A DNA stretch of 64,000 nucleotides from Chryseobacterium sp. SORGH_AS_0447 (GTDB lineage: Bacteria > Bacteroidota > Bacteroidia > Flavobacteriales > Weeksellaceae). The notes under the pieces are model-generated. The model made no database searches and was not told the origin of the DNA. It saw only the letters and a program-made list of their open reading frames with translations. A program made the translations under genes and the position numbers. This document shows, piece after piece, positions 19,381-27,749 of this stretch. The stretch is from assembly GCF_030818695.1 (NCBI RefSeq), contig NZ_JAUTAR010000001.1, positions 62,001-126,000 of the forward strand, written 5' to 3'. Within the stretch, counting starts at the first letter, position 1, and every line of letters starts with the position of its first letter.

Positions 19381-19398
19381 TATACGGCTTAACGTATA
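19381..19398. repeat. Short palindrome upstream of asnB
   Basis: TATACG and CGTATA flank a six-base spacer GCTTAA, and one more outer base pair matches. The element lies 48 bp before the asnB start. It sits just upstream of TTTCTTTG (19407-19414), a one-mismatch version of the TAnnTTTG box, roughly where a -33 element would be. It could be an operator, but AT-rich palindromes are common by chance. The rest of the gap 19223-19445 shows no gene. Confidence 0.3.
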
Positions 19399-19445
19399 TA
19401 AAATATTTTCTTTGTAAAAAATAAGTAGATCAGCAAAAAAATTAT

Positions 19446-21242
19446 ATGTGTGGAATAGCCGGAATCATTGCCAATAACGCAAAAAATTATCAGGAAGAAC
19501 TTAAAAAAATGACGGATGCGATTGCGCATCGCGGACCGGATTCTGCACATCATGAGTTTTATGAAAATGCAGCTTTAGGACATCGAAGGCTATCCATCAT
19601 TGATCTTTCAGAAAACGGGAAGCAGCCGATGTTTTCCGGTACAAAAAATGAATGCATTATTTTAAACGGCGAAATATACGGTTACCAAAAAATAAAAGCA
19701 CAATATCCCGAATATCCGTACCGCGGAAGTTCTGATACCGAAGTCATTCTGGCGATGTATCAGCGGAAACAGGAAAATCTGATCCATGATCTTCCTGGAA
19801 TGTTTGCTTTTGCCATCTGGAATAACGAAAAGCAAGAGTTATTTTGTGCCAGGGACCGTTTCGGGGAAAAACCCTTTTATTATGCCGTCGGAAGCAATAA
19901 CGAATTTATCTTTGCCTCTGAGATCAAAGCTATCCTAGCATCAGGGCTGATCCGCCCGAAAGTAAGCACAGACGCACTTTCGCATTATCTTCAGCATGGG
20001 TATGTAAATACTTATCAGAGTATTTATGAAAATATTTATTCGTTGCCTCCTGCCCATCAGCTGATTTGGAAAGACGGAAAAATAACTGTTTCAAGATACT
20101 ACAGCCTTCCCAAAAAAGACAAAATGATCAGCTTATCCGATGCAAAAGAGGAATTTACTCATCTTCTGAAAAATGCGGTGAAAAAACAGCTGGTTGCCGA
20201 TGTTGAAGTAGGTAGCTTCTTAAGCGGAGGCCTGGATTCTTCTTCCATTGTTGCTCTGGTTTCCGAATTTTTACCGAAACAGACGACTATCAGTTTTGGC
20301 TATGACCATCAGGACAGCGAATTGAAATTTGCTAAAGAAATTGCCGAAAAATACAGAACCAACCATATTGAAGTTCATGAGAAAAAAGAAGATCTTGCAA
20401 CTTCTTTACTGAAGATCTCTCCGTTTTTTGATGAACCTTTTTCCGATATCTCCTTTATCCCACATTTTGAAATTTGCAGGAATGCAAGGAAAAATCTTAC
20501 CGTTGTTTTATCGGGTGATGCCGGCGACGAATTGTTTGGCGGCTATAATTTTTACAGAGTAGAAAATCAGCTGAAGAACCATTTCAGTTATAAAAATATT
20601 ATCGCTCAGTTCGGATTAAGTTTATACCAGAAGGTAAAACCCATCTCTTTTGTCTCCCAAAAGAATTTAAATCATAAAAACATCCTGAATTTTCACCAGA
20701 ATTTTGTGCGGAACGCCTTCAATACTGAAGAGCGGCTGGCGTTAGGTATTTCTTCACATTACGAACAGTCCTACAGTTTTGTTCCGGATCCGGATTCTTT
20801 AAATGATATCATGAGGTATGATCTTGAAACCTATGTCCCGGCCAATATGATGGTAAAATCCGACCGGATGGCAATGGCCAATTCTCTGGAAGTACGGACA
20901 CCTTTCCTAGATATCGATTTTGCAGAATTCTGTATTCAGCTTCCTGAACAGCTTAAACTGAATAACGATCATGATAAAATTATTCTTCGTGAGGCCATGG
21001 GAGGCTATTGGACAGAGACAATCAGAAAACGGAACAAACAAGGTTTCGGAATGAGCATCAAAAGTTGGTTTGAAGAAGAAAATCTTATCAATTTATCCGA
21101 TGAGTTACTGAAAAACAAAAATCAGAAAATCTTTAATTATATAGATTTTAAAGCCACCCAGCAATTTTTAAATAAAGATCATAAGCACTGGAACCTTTTA
21201 CAATTGGCGCTTTGGGCACATCATAATCAAAGTTTTTTATAA
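19446..21242 (+). CDS. asnB: Asparagine synthase-like glutamine amidotransferase
   Basis: The 598-residue protein has an N-terminal class II glutamine amidotransferase domain. The catalytic Cys2 follows the initiator (MCGIAGIIAN) and IAHRGPDS is present. The synthetase domain has the PP-loop SFLSGGLDSSSIVAL near residue 260. The family uses glutamine and ATP to amidate a carboxylate. In surface-glycan clusters these enzymes often amidate sugar uronates or amino-acid substituents rather than aspartate. Given ugd in the locus, a uronamide modification is plausible but inferred. It is preceded by a 223-bp gap and so may have its own promoter. Confidence 0.9.
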   Translation: MCGIAGIIANNAKNYQEELKKMTDAIAHRGPDSAHHEFYENAALGHRRLSIIDLSENGKQPMFSGTKNECIILNGEIYGYQKIKAQYPEYPYRGSSDTEVILAMYQRKQENLIHDLPGMFAFAIWNNEKQELFCARDRFGEKPFYYAVGSNNEFIFASEIKAILASGLIRPKVSTDALSHYLQHGYVNTYQSIYENIYSLPPAHQLIWKDGKITVSRYYSLPKKDKMISLSDAKEEFTHLLKNAVKKQLVADVEVGSFLSGGLDSSSIVALVSEFLPKQTTISFGYDHQDSELKFAKEIAEKYRTNHIEVHEKKEDLATSLLKISPFFDEPFSDISFIPHFEICRNARKNLTVVLSGDAGDELFGGYNFYRVENQLKNHFSYKNIIAQFGLSLYQKVKPISFVSQKNLNHKNILNFHQNFVRNAFNTEERLALGISSHYEQSYSFVPDPDSLNDIMRYDLETYVPANMMVKSDRMAMANSLEVRTPFLDIDFAEFCIQLPEQLKLNNDHDKIILREAMGGYWTETIRKRNKQGFGMSIKSWFEEENLINLSDELLKNKNQKIFNYIDFKATQQFLNKDHKHWNLLQLALWAHHNQSFL

Positions 21243-21284
21243 CTCCTGATATGGTCAATTTTGTTCATAATATATACACCCTCA

Positions 21285-22286
21285 ATGAAACTGAATAATC
21301 TGCAAACTTTAAGAGCAATATCGGCATTGCTGGTCTGTTGCTTTCATTTTCGGGATTATCTTAATTTTCAGGATCTGAAATTAGGGGATTTTTTATTTAA
21401 AAAAGGAAGTATAGGCGTTCCCATTTTTTTTGTCATCAGTGGTTTTATTATGGTTTATACTACGAAAAAAATGGAATTTAAAGGCAATATGCTGAAGCAG
21501 ATTCTTATTTTCTATAAAAGGAGGATCGTCAGAATCGTACCTCTTTATTATTTGCTTACGTTTTTATGGATGGCCATGGGCGGTAGCCTCCTGCTCTATT
21601 TTACAGATAAAGATTTGTACTCCCGGCTAATTCATTCTTTATTATTTATACCGCAGAAAAATGTATTTCCTATCCTTTATCTTGGCTGGTCGCTAAATTA
21701 TGAGATCTTTTTTTATCTTGTTTTTGGTTTATCATTGTTTTTCAGGCAATACAGATATTTTTTCATCATCATATTTTTCATCATAATGATTATATTAGGA
21801 AAGGTATTTCAATTTGAAAGTGGGTATGCCAATATGATAACCAGTTCGCTTAATCTTTATTTTATAATAGGAATTGTATTTTCACTTCTGCTGGAAAAGT
21901 TTTCAGTTCCTAAAAAATGGGCGATTCCTTTATCCATCACCGGTATTTTTTGTTTTGTCCTGTATCTGCTCGATTTCATTTCAACGGATCACGAACTTCT
22001 GATACTTTTAATTGTGGGCCTTTTCGTATTTTCATTTTTACTTTTTGATTACACTTTTCATTTCAAAGGCAAAAAAAACTTTGTTTTTTTAGGGGATATC
22101 TCTTATTCGCTGTACCTTTCGCACCCGTTTGTAGAGATCTTTTTGCGAAGGTTTAAAGTAGATGGTTATCTGAATATTCCTTACTTTGTCCTGAAAATTA
22201 TATCAGTAATTATTTTAGCAGCTTTCCTATATCATTTTGTAGAGAAAAAAATAACTGAGTATTTAAAACAAAAATTAAAAGTATGA
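21285..22286 (+). CDS. Membrane acyltransferase, acyltransferase-3 family
   Basis: The 333-residue protein starts at the ATG 21285 (MKLNNLQTLRAISALLVCCF) and has about ten membrane helices. LQTLRAISALLV and the FHFRDY segment, then GSIGVPIFFVISGFIM, are signatures of the OafA/ExoZ group. These proteins move acetyl or other acyl groups across the inner membrane onto surface polysaccharides. It lies 42 bp after asnB and overlaps the following GT2 gene by 4 nt. Confidence 0.9.
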   Translation: MKLNNLQTLRAISALLVCCFHFRDYLNFQDLKLGDFLFKKGSIGVPIFFVISGFIMVYTTKKMEFKGNMLKQILIFYKRRIVRIVPLYYLLTFLWMAMGGSLLLYFTDKDLYSRLIHSLLFIPQKNVFPILYLGWSLNYEIFFYLVFGLSLFFRQYRYFFIIIFFIIMIILGKVFQFESGYANMITSSLNLYFIIGIVFSLLLEKFSVPKKWAIPLSITGIFCFVLYLLDFISTDHELLILLIVGLFVFSFLLFDYTFHFKGKKNFVFLGDISYSLYLSHPFVEIFLRRFKVDGYLNIPYFVLKIISVIILAAFLYHFVEKKITEYLKQKLKV

Positions 22287-23224
22287 ACCAAGAAATCTCA
22301 GTAATCATTCCGGTATATAACGCAGGCCTTTTTTTGGAAAAGGCTGTGTACTCTGCTGTTGATTTTGATGAAGTGAAAGAAATTATCCTGATCGAAGACC
22401 AATCAACCGACAATTCGCTGGAAATCTGCCAGAATTTAGCATTAATCAATCCGAAAATAAAACTTTTTCAACATCCTGACAAAGGAAACCATGGTGCCGG
22501 TGCTACCCGTAATCTGGGAATTGAGAAAGCAACCGGGCTTTTTATCAGCTTCCTGGATGCAGATGATTATTATCTTCCGAACCGTTTTGATGCAGAGAAA
22601 GAGCTTTTGGATTATGAGAAAATCGAGGGAACCTTCGGAGCATTGGGCGTAGAATATATTACAGAAAAAGGGAAGCAGGAATACCAAGATAAATTTAAAA
22701 ATGCCCCTCTGACTACCGTTAATTATCCCGCTGAAGGAGAAGAAGTTTTTAAAGGCCTGCTGGGACTTGCGACCCATTCATTCGGGACATTCTTTCATCT
22801 GAATACATTAACGGTAAGGAAATCCGCTCTTGAAAGACATAAACTTAGGTTTAACGCCAATCTCAGGGTACATCAGGATTCAGAATTTATTATCCGGCTA
22901 TCCTACTACTGCTATTTAAAGGCAGGTATTATTGATCAACCCATCGCAATACGGGGCATTCACGATAATAACCGGATTACAAAGATTATACAATATTCCC
23001 CTCAGTACAACCAGAGACAGTATATATACTGGAAATCTTTGTCTGATTGGGCCGGCAGTGAAAATAATTTGCCACCAGAGGTTAAAAAAAGAATTTACCT
23101 AATTTATAAATCTTTTGATTTATCACAGAAAAAAGGAGCGGTAAAATACAGCCAGGTCTTATGGGAAAGTATAAAAAACCCTGATATATTAAAAACTAGG
23201 TACCGCTTCAATTACTTAAAATAA
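22283..23224 (+). CDS. Family 2 glycosyltransferase, tandem copy 1
   Basis: The 313-residue GT-A protein has EISVIIPVYNAGLFLEKAV, LIEDQSTDNS and the metal-binding LDADDYYLPNRFDAEKEL. Its first 120 residues are closely similar to the next gene, including the shared block HPDKGNHGAGATRNLGIEKA; the C-terminal halves are also related. This points to tandem duplication and divergence. It starts within the stop region of the acyltransferase gene (ATGA). Confidence 0.88.
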   Translation: MNQEISVIIPVYNAGLFLEKAVYSAVDFDEVKEIILIEDQSTDNSLEICQNLALINPKIKLFQHPDKGNHGAGATRNLGIEKATGLFISFLDADDYYLPNRFDAEKELLDYEKIEGTFGALGVEYITEKGKQEYQDKFKNAPLTTVNYPAEGEEVFKGLLGLATHSFGTFFHLNTLTVRKSALERHKLRFNANLRVHQDSEFIIRLSYYCYLKAGIIDQPIAIRGIHDNNRITKIIQYSPQYNQRQYIYWKSLSDWAGSENNLPPEVKKRIYLIYKSFDLSQKKGAVKYSQVLWESIKNPDILKTRYRFNYLK

Positions 23225-23279
23225 ATCTTCCCGGTAATAATTCAAATCAAATTTTAATTTTTTAGAAAATACATCCCTC

Positions 23280-24221
23280 ATGAAAATCTCTGTTATCATT
23301 CCCGTTTACAACGCCGAAAAATATGTTGCTCAGGCTGTGAAATCTGCGCTCCAGTTTGATGAAGTGTATGAGGTTATCTTAATTGAGGATAAGTCGCCGG
23401 ACAATGCAAAACAGGTATGTCAGCAACTCGCTGAAAAACATCATCGTGTACAGCTTTTTCAGCATCCTGATAAAGGAAACCATGGTGCCGGAGCTACCCG
23501 GAATCTCGGCATTGAAAAGGCAACCGGAGATTTTATCGCCTTTCTGGATGCGGATGATTATTATCTTCCGAACCGTTTTGATGCAGAAAAAGAACTTTTC
23601 AAAGATCTTAAAGTAGAAGGTGTGTACGGAGCATTAGGTGTTCACTATTATTCTGAAAAAGCAAAAGAGCAGTATTATCCACTTTTTAAAGATAACCTGA
23701 CCACCGTTTATAAAAAGCATGATCCGAAAGAGGTATTTCCGGGCCAGCTGAATATGAAGGGAAGCTTCGGGCTTTTCAGCGTAGATTGTCTGACGGTAAG
23801 AAGAGAATCGATGATAAAGAAATTAAAACCTTTCTTTAAAACCCATCTAAGGCTTCACCAGGACACTGAATTCTTATTCCGGCTTTCCTACTATCTTGAT
23901 CTTTATCCCGGAATTTTAGACCAGGCGGTAGCTATGAGAGGAGTTCATGAAAACAACAGAATCACTGCCGTAGATTCGAAAAAAGTAAATCCGGCTAAGA
24001 CCAGAGTACTGCTTTGGAGAGAGATTAATGAGTGGGCACAGAATGAAGTTACCATTCCTGAAGATATAAAACTGCATATTAAGAGAATGTACCGCAGCTA
24101 TGAAATTGCCCTTGCTCCGGTTGTTAAGAAATGGGGAATGATCACTAAATATCTTGTCACCGATTACCGAAGCATACGTTCCGGGTTATATAATATTAAT
24201 TTCAGGAAATATTTATTCTAA
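23280..24221 (+). CDS. Family 2 glycosyltransferase, tandem copy 2
   Basis: The 313-residue protein is the same length as the gene before it and its paralogue. It has ISVIIPVYNAEKYVAQAVKS, LIEDKSPDNA and the same LDADDYYLPNRFDAEKEL block, then RLHQDTEFLFRLSYY near residue 195. It is the last plus-strand gene before a two-way terminator (24298-24340), so it probably ends the first half of the polysaccharide operon. Confidence 0.88.
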   Translation: MKISVIIPVYNAEKYVAQAVKSALQFDEVYEVILIEDKSPDNAKQVCQQLAEKHHRVQLFQHPDKGNHGAGATRNLGIEKATGDFIAFLDADDYYLPNRFDAEKELFKDLKVEGVYGALGVHYYSEKAKEQYYPLFKDNLTTVYKKHDPKEVFPGQLNMKGSFGLFSVDCLTVRRESMIKKLKPFFKTHLRLHQDTEFLFRLSYYLDLYPGILDQAVAMRGVHENNRITAVDSKKVNPAKTRVLLWREINEWAQNEVTIPEDIKLHIKRMYRSYEIALAPVVKKWGMITKYLVTDYRSIRSGLYNINFRKYLF

Positions 24222-24297
24222 AACTTACACTCTAAATATATTAAATAAGGAGGAATGAATTAATTACATCATTCATGACACCAATATGATATTAACT

Positions 24298-24340
24298 ATA
24301 AAAAACGGAGAAAATAAATTTTATCTTCTCCGTTTTTTAT
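24298..24340. terminator. Bidirectional terminator between convergent genes
   Basis: A perfect 15-bp inverted repeat has arms 24298-24312 and 24326-24340, core ACGGAGAA/TTCTCCGT, with A-runs on the left and T-runs on the right. It can therefore work in both directions. It separates the plus-strand glycosyltransferase operon from the minus-strand methyltransferase gene, which stops at 24345. Confidence 0.85.
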
Positions 24341-24344
24341 TTAT

Positions 24345-25007
24345 TTATTTTACAAAAACCCCGATGTATTTTCCTTCGTATTCTACCACTGTAGTTTCAA
24401 GATTATTCTTCTCACAGAAATCCTGATAGGCCGAATTGTCCCCAATATCATCACTCATGAAGACACCTCCGGTTCTCAGATGTTTGTACAGTTCAGTATA
24501 AGCCCAGAACCTTCCGTTATAGCTTTTATCCGAATCGTAATGCACAACATCGAAAGAAGTGTTTTCAACAAAAATTTTTGGCAGGGATTCTTTATCTGCA
24601 AAACGGAAAAGTTTCCAGTGAGATTTAAGGTTCTCCGGAACCACACATCCTACATACTGATCGCCATCCTGCGCCAGATAAGGCATATCGGAACTGTAAA
24701 GCGTTCCGTTTCTTTTTTCCAAAGACAAAAGCGCGGCCAAAGAAGACCATCCATAGGCAACACCCGTCTCTACAACATTCTTTGCGCCAGCAAATTCACA
24801 GGCGTAATAAATCAGTTCCAATGCTCCGGCACCGCCCATTTTAATAGGACATTCCTTTTCTCTCTGTTCAGAGTTTTTTAAAACCTCAGCATATAAACTT
24901 TTAAAAGAATCCATCTCCATTCCGAAGAGTTTGGAAACAGCTTCTTTTTGGGAAACAGCCCTGGAAGCAGCCCAGGAATTCGTTTTTTCCTTTCCTTTAA
25001 AAAGCAT
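24345..25007 (-). CDS. SAM-dependent methyltransferase, possibly N-terminally frameshifted
   Basis: The 220-residue class I methyltransferase has the SAM-binding motif NVVETGVAYGWSSLAAL near residues 78-94. It also has FDVVHYDSDKSYNGRFW and HLRTGGVFMSDD, as in the Methyltransf_24 type. It could methylate a sugar or other small acceptor of the glycan pathway. It is the only minus-strand gene inside the polysaccharide locus. Its ATG overlaps the stop of a 39-codon reading frame just upstream. Removing one T from a five-T run there would fuse the two into a protein of about 259 residues, so the annotated start may be an artefact of a frameshift. Confidence 0.85.
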   Translation of the reverse strand: MLFKGKEKTNSWAASRAVSQKEAVSKLFGMEMDSFKSLYAEVLKNSEQREKECPIKMGGAGALELIYYACEFAGAKNVVETGVAYGWSSLAALLSLEKRNGTLYSSDMPYLAQDGDQYVGCVVPENLKSHWKLFRFADKESLPKIFVENTSFDVVHYDSDKSYNGRFWAYTELYKHLRTGGVFMSDDIGDNSAYQDFCEKNNLETTVVEYEGKYIGVFVK

Positions 25008-25116
25008 TTCTTCTCTGTAAAGTATTTTTTACGATTTTTCTTCTTAATTCCGGATAAAGATCAGGTCTTTTTAGATAAGCAATGAATGTTTTGAGAACCC
25101 TTGATATTTCGCTCAC
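24997..25116 (-). CDS. 39-codon reading frame upstream of the methyltransferase, likely its displaced N-terminus
   Basis: From a GTG at 25116 the frame reads MSEISRVLKTFIAYLKRPDL, then YPELRRKIVKNTLQRRNAF. It stops at 24997, overlapping the methyltransferase ATG by 11 nt. Its basic, helical character and the phrase LKRPDLYPELRRKI look like a real coding N-terminus rather than chance. The -7 box at 25135-25142 lies just ahead and would give a leader of about 12 nt to this GTG, but 120 nt to the annotated methyltransferase ATG. Either it is a coupled leader protein, or the N-terminus was cut off by one extra T in the TTTTT run at the junction. Confidence 0.6.
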   Translation of the reverse strand: MSEISRVLKTFIAYLKRPDLYPELRRKIVKNTLQRRNAF

Positions 25117-25134
25117 TGTGTTGAATTTAAGGCA

Positions 25135-25142
25135 CAAAAATA
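25135..25142 (-). promoter_or_regulatory. -7 box of the methyltransferase unit
   Basis: Minus-strand TATTTTTG matches TAnnTTTG. Transcription would start near 25128, just before the GTG at 25116. No clear -33 element was seen. It faces away from the plus-strand box at 25171. Confidence 0.5.
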
Positions 25143-25170
25143 ATATTTTTTACGGTATAATACAATTAAT

Positions 25171-25178
25171 TATCTTTG
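25171..25178 (+). promoter_or_regulatory. -7 box of the second polysaccharide operon
   Basis: TATCTTTG matches TAnnTTTG and lies 33 bp before the acyltransferase ATG at 25212. With the divergent box at 25135-25142 it marks the point where the locus restarts on the plus strand. No clear -33 element was seen. Confidence 0.55.
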
Positions 25179-25211
25179 CTATACAAATTGTGAATTAAAT
25201 ATAATCCCAAC

Positions 25212-25757
25212 ATGCTGCACCTTATTCTTGAAAAGCTTCAACGCAAAAAACAGCTTTCCGTACTCAGAAAAAATCCCAATACCTCTTTAGGAAACATCAA
25301 AATAGGAATTAACAATCACTTTATCCTGTCTGAAAAACTGAAAAAGGTATCAATCGGAACCTCGGTAAGCTTTAGAAATTACATTCATATTTTGGTGGAG
25401 AAGAATGCAAAGCTTATCATTGAAGACGGCGTTTTTATGAATAATTTCTGTTCGGTGAATTGTCTGGATTCTATTTCTATAGGAGAAAATACGCTTTTTG
25501 GAGAAAACGTAAAGCTTTATGATCATAACCACTGTTATACAGCCCTTCCCGAATTTAAAGTTTCAAATTCAGATTTTTCCACGGCACCGATAAAAATCGG
25601 GAAAAATTGCTGGCTGGGAAGCAATGTTACCGTACTTAAAGGAGTATCGATTGGTGACAACTGCATTATCGGTGCGGGATGTACCATCTTCAAAGATGTT
25701 CCAAGCAACACGAAAGTCTTTAATCAGCAGCAATTAATCTTTAAACCCGTTTCATGA
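25212..25757 (+). CDS. Hexapeptide acyltransferase
   Basis: The 181-residue left-handed beta-helix protein has ISIGENTLFGENVKLYDHNH, where the H residues suit the acetyltransferase active site. IGKNCWLGSNVTVLKGVSIG and IIGAGCTIFKDV follow. It resembles colanic-acid WcaF/WcaB-type acetyltransferases. It is the first gene of an operon in which acyltransferases alternate with glycosyltransferases. It overlaps the next gene by 4 nt (ATGA). Confidence 0.84.
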   Translation: MLHLILEKLQRKKQLSVLRKNPNTSLGNIKIGINNHFILSEKLKKVSIGTSVSFRNYIHILVEKNAKLIIEDGVFMNNFCSVNCLDSISIGENTLFGENVKLYDHNHCYTALPEFKVSNSDFSTAPIKIGKNCWLGSNVTVLKGVSIGDNCIIGAGCTIFKDVPSNTKVFNQQQLIFKPVS

Positions 25758-26590
25758 TAAAGTTTTCAATTTTAATTGCCAATTATAACAACGGAAAGTA
25801 CTTTAAAGAATGCTATGATTCCATTATTGCACAGGAATACGAAAACTGGGAAGCGGTTATTTTGGATGATGCCTCCACCGATGATTCCGTAAGCGTTATC
25901 AAAAATATCATCGGAGCCGACAGCCGTTTCAGGTTTTTCGAAAATACAAAAAACAGCGGAGTCGGTATTACCAAAAGTAAGCTTATCGAACTTTCAACCG
26001 GTGACATTTGCGGATTTGTGGATCCTGATGATGCCGTCACTCCCACTGCTGTTTCTTCCAGCATTAAAAATTTTCAAAACAAAGAAGTAGTCCTTACCTA
26101 TTCCATATTCATGAAATGTAATGAACATCTTCAGCCACTCTCAGCGTTCAAAACCAGGCAAGTAAAGAATAATGATCCTTACTTTTTTAACTTCCCTATT
26201 CAGATTGCCCATTTTGTATGTTTTAAAAGAAACATCTATCTCCAAACGGAAAAAATGAATACGGCGATGAAGATTGCAGAGGATCAGGACCTTTACCTGA
26301 AAATGTATGAAAAAGGCAAAGTTAAATTCATTAATGAAGTTAATTATTTATACCGATTTCATTCAGAAGGAATTTCTCAGAATGATAATAAGTCGAAATC
26401 TTACGAATATTTTGCACAGGTAATTTTCAACGCTATGAAACGCAGAAAATTAGAAAAGATTAATGGCAGAAAAATTCCTGACCAATATACCAATTCCAAG
26501 GAAATCTATGATCTTTTGGAATATCAGCACTCAATTTCTTACCGAATAAAGAAAAAGATCATCATTTTTGCACAACAAATCTTTGGTTAA
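25754..26590 (+). CDS. Family 2 glycosyltransferase
   Basis: The 278-residue GT-A protein has FSILIANYNNGKYFKECYDS, LDDASTDDS and the metal-binding VDPDDAVT. Later AEDQDLYLKMYEKG and YRFHSEGIS match the acceptor-side segment of GT2 enzymes. Its TAA stop shares one base with the next ATG (26590), so translation is likely coupled. Confidence 0.87.
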   Translation: MIKFSILIANYNNGKYFKECYDSIIAQEYENWEAVILDDASTDDSVSVIKNIIGADSRFRFFENTKNSGVGITKSKLIELSTGDICGFVDPDDAVTPTAVSSSIKNFQNKEVVLTYSIFMKCNEHLQPLSAFKTRQVKNNDPYFFNFPIQIAHFVCFKRNIYLQTEKMNTAMKIAEDQDLYLKMYEKGKVKFINEVNYLYRFHSEGISQNDNKSKSYEYFAQVIFNAMKRRKLEKINGRKIPDQYTNSKEIYDLLEYQHSISYRIKKKIIIFAQQIFG

Positions 26591-27747
26591 TGGCAGAAAA
26601 AAACAAAATAAAGGTACTTTTCAGGCACCGATCTATGGAAATGGGCGGTGTGGAAAAAGTAATGCTGAGCCTCCTTAATAATCTTGACAGGGAAAAATTC
26701 GAGATGACGGTTTGCCTCAACATTAACCAGGGAGAACTTCGGGATGAATTTCCGGGACATATAAGAAAAGTATATCTCACTCCTGGCAAAGAAGACTTCT
26801 CTAAAAACAATATCATCCGAAAAATCCAGCTGATCCGTAGAAATCTTCGATTAAAACAGATACAGAGGCAGCCTGCAATTGCCGATAAACTTTTGGGAGA
26901 ACATTACGATGTTGAAATCGGTATGACCTACGGAGATTTTTCTGCAGTGCTCAACTCAACCAACAAAAATTCAAAAAAAATAGGCTGGTTCCATTCTGAA
27001 ATCAACCTGCCGAAACTTCAGCCTTTAGTTCCCGGAATTCTGAAAAATTTTCCGGAATTCGACCAGATGATCTACTGCTCTCAGAAGATCAAAGACATGA
27101 TGCACCAGTATTATCCTGAGCTTCAATATCCTCAGGAAGAGGTAATCATCAATGCCATTCCGGTTCAGGAGATCAGAAAAAAAGCGGATGAACCTATTAC
27201 AGGCTTACCTGTTGGACCAGTGTTTGTCTCCATCGGACGACTGCATTCCAGGAAAGGCTATCATAAGCTCATCGAGGCGCATGCAAAGCTAATTGGTGAA
27301 GGGCTTCATCATTCGGTAATTGTCGTAGGAGATGGAGAAGAATTTCAAAATCTTAAACAGCAGATTGATAACAATAAAGCAGCAGATACCTTCATTCTTG
27401 CAGGAAACAAAATGAATCCGTATCCGTATGTGAAAAACGCGGATTACTTCATCCTTCCTTCAGAATCCGAAGCCTGGCCATTGGTGATTGCAGAAGCACT
27501 CATCCTTCAGAAGCCTGTGATTGCAACCCGCACCGGAGATATTCCGGCCATGATTGACCACGAAAAAACGGGCTTTCTCATCAATTATGAAACGGAAGAA
27601 ATGTATAATGCAATGAAAAAATTTCTTACGGAACCTGAGCTGATTTCTGAAATTAAAAAGAATTTAGTATCTATTGAAGAACAATTCGACAGTCAGAAAA
27701 TCTTCGATACTGTTGAAAATATTATCATTAATTTATCAAAAAAATAA
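26590..27747 (+). CDS. Family 4 glycosyltransferase
   Basis: The 385-residue GT-B protein has the N-terminal donor-side motif MEMGGVEKVMLSLLNNL and the C-terminal half VFVSIGRLHSRKGYHKLIEA. The EX7E-type motif SESEAWPLVIAEALILQKPV is followed by TGDIPAMI. It is a paralogue of the GT4 gene at 28314; both start MAEK and share the layout. The two are separated by an acyltransferase gene. The sugar is not known. Confidence 0.9.
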   Translation: MAEKNKIKVLFRHRSMEMGGVEKVMLSLLNNLDREKFEMTVCLNINQGELRDEFPGHIRKVYLTPGKEDFSKNNIIRKIQLIRRNLRLKQIQRQPAIADKLLGEHYDVEIGMTYGDFSAVLNSTNKNSKKIGWFHSEINLPKLQPLVPGILKNFPEFDQMIYCSQKIKDMMHQYYPELQYPQEEVIINAIPVQEIRKKADEPITGLPVGPVFVSIGRLHSRKGYHKLIEAHAKLIGEGLHHSVIVVGDGEEFQNLKQQIDNNKAADTFILAGNKMNPYPYVKNADYFILPSESEAWPLVIAEALILQKPVIATRTGDIPAMIDHEKTGFLINYETEEMYNAMKKFLTEPELISEIKKNLVSIEEQFDSQKIFDTVENIIINLSKK

Positions 27748-27749
27748 GT

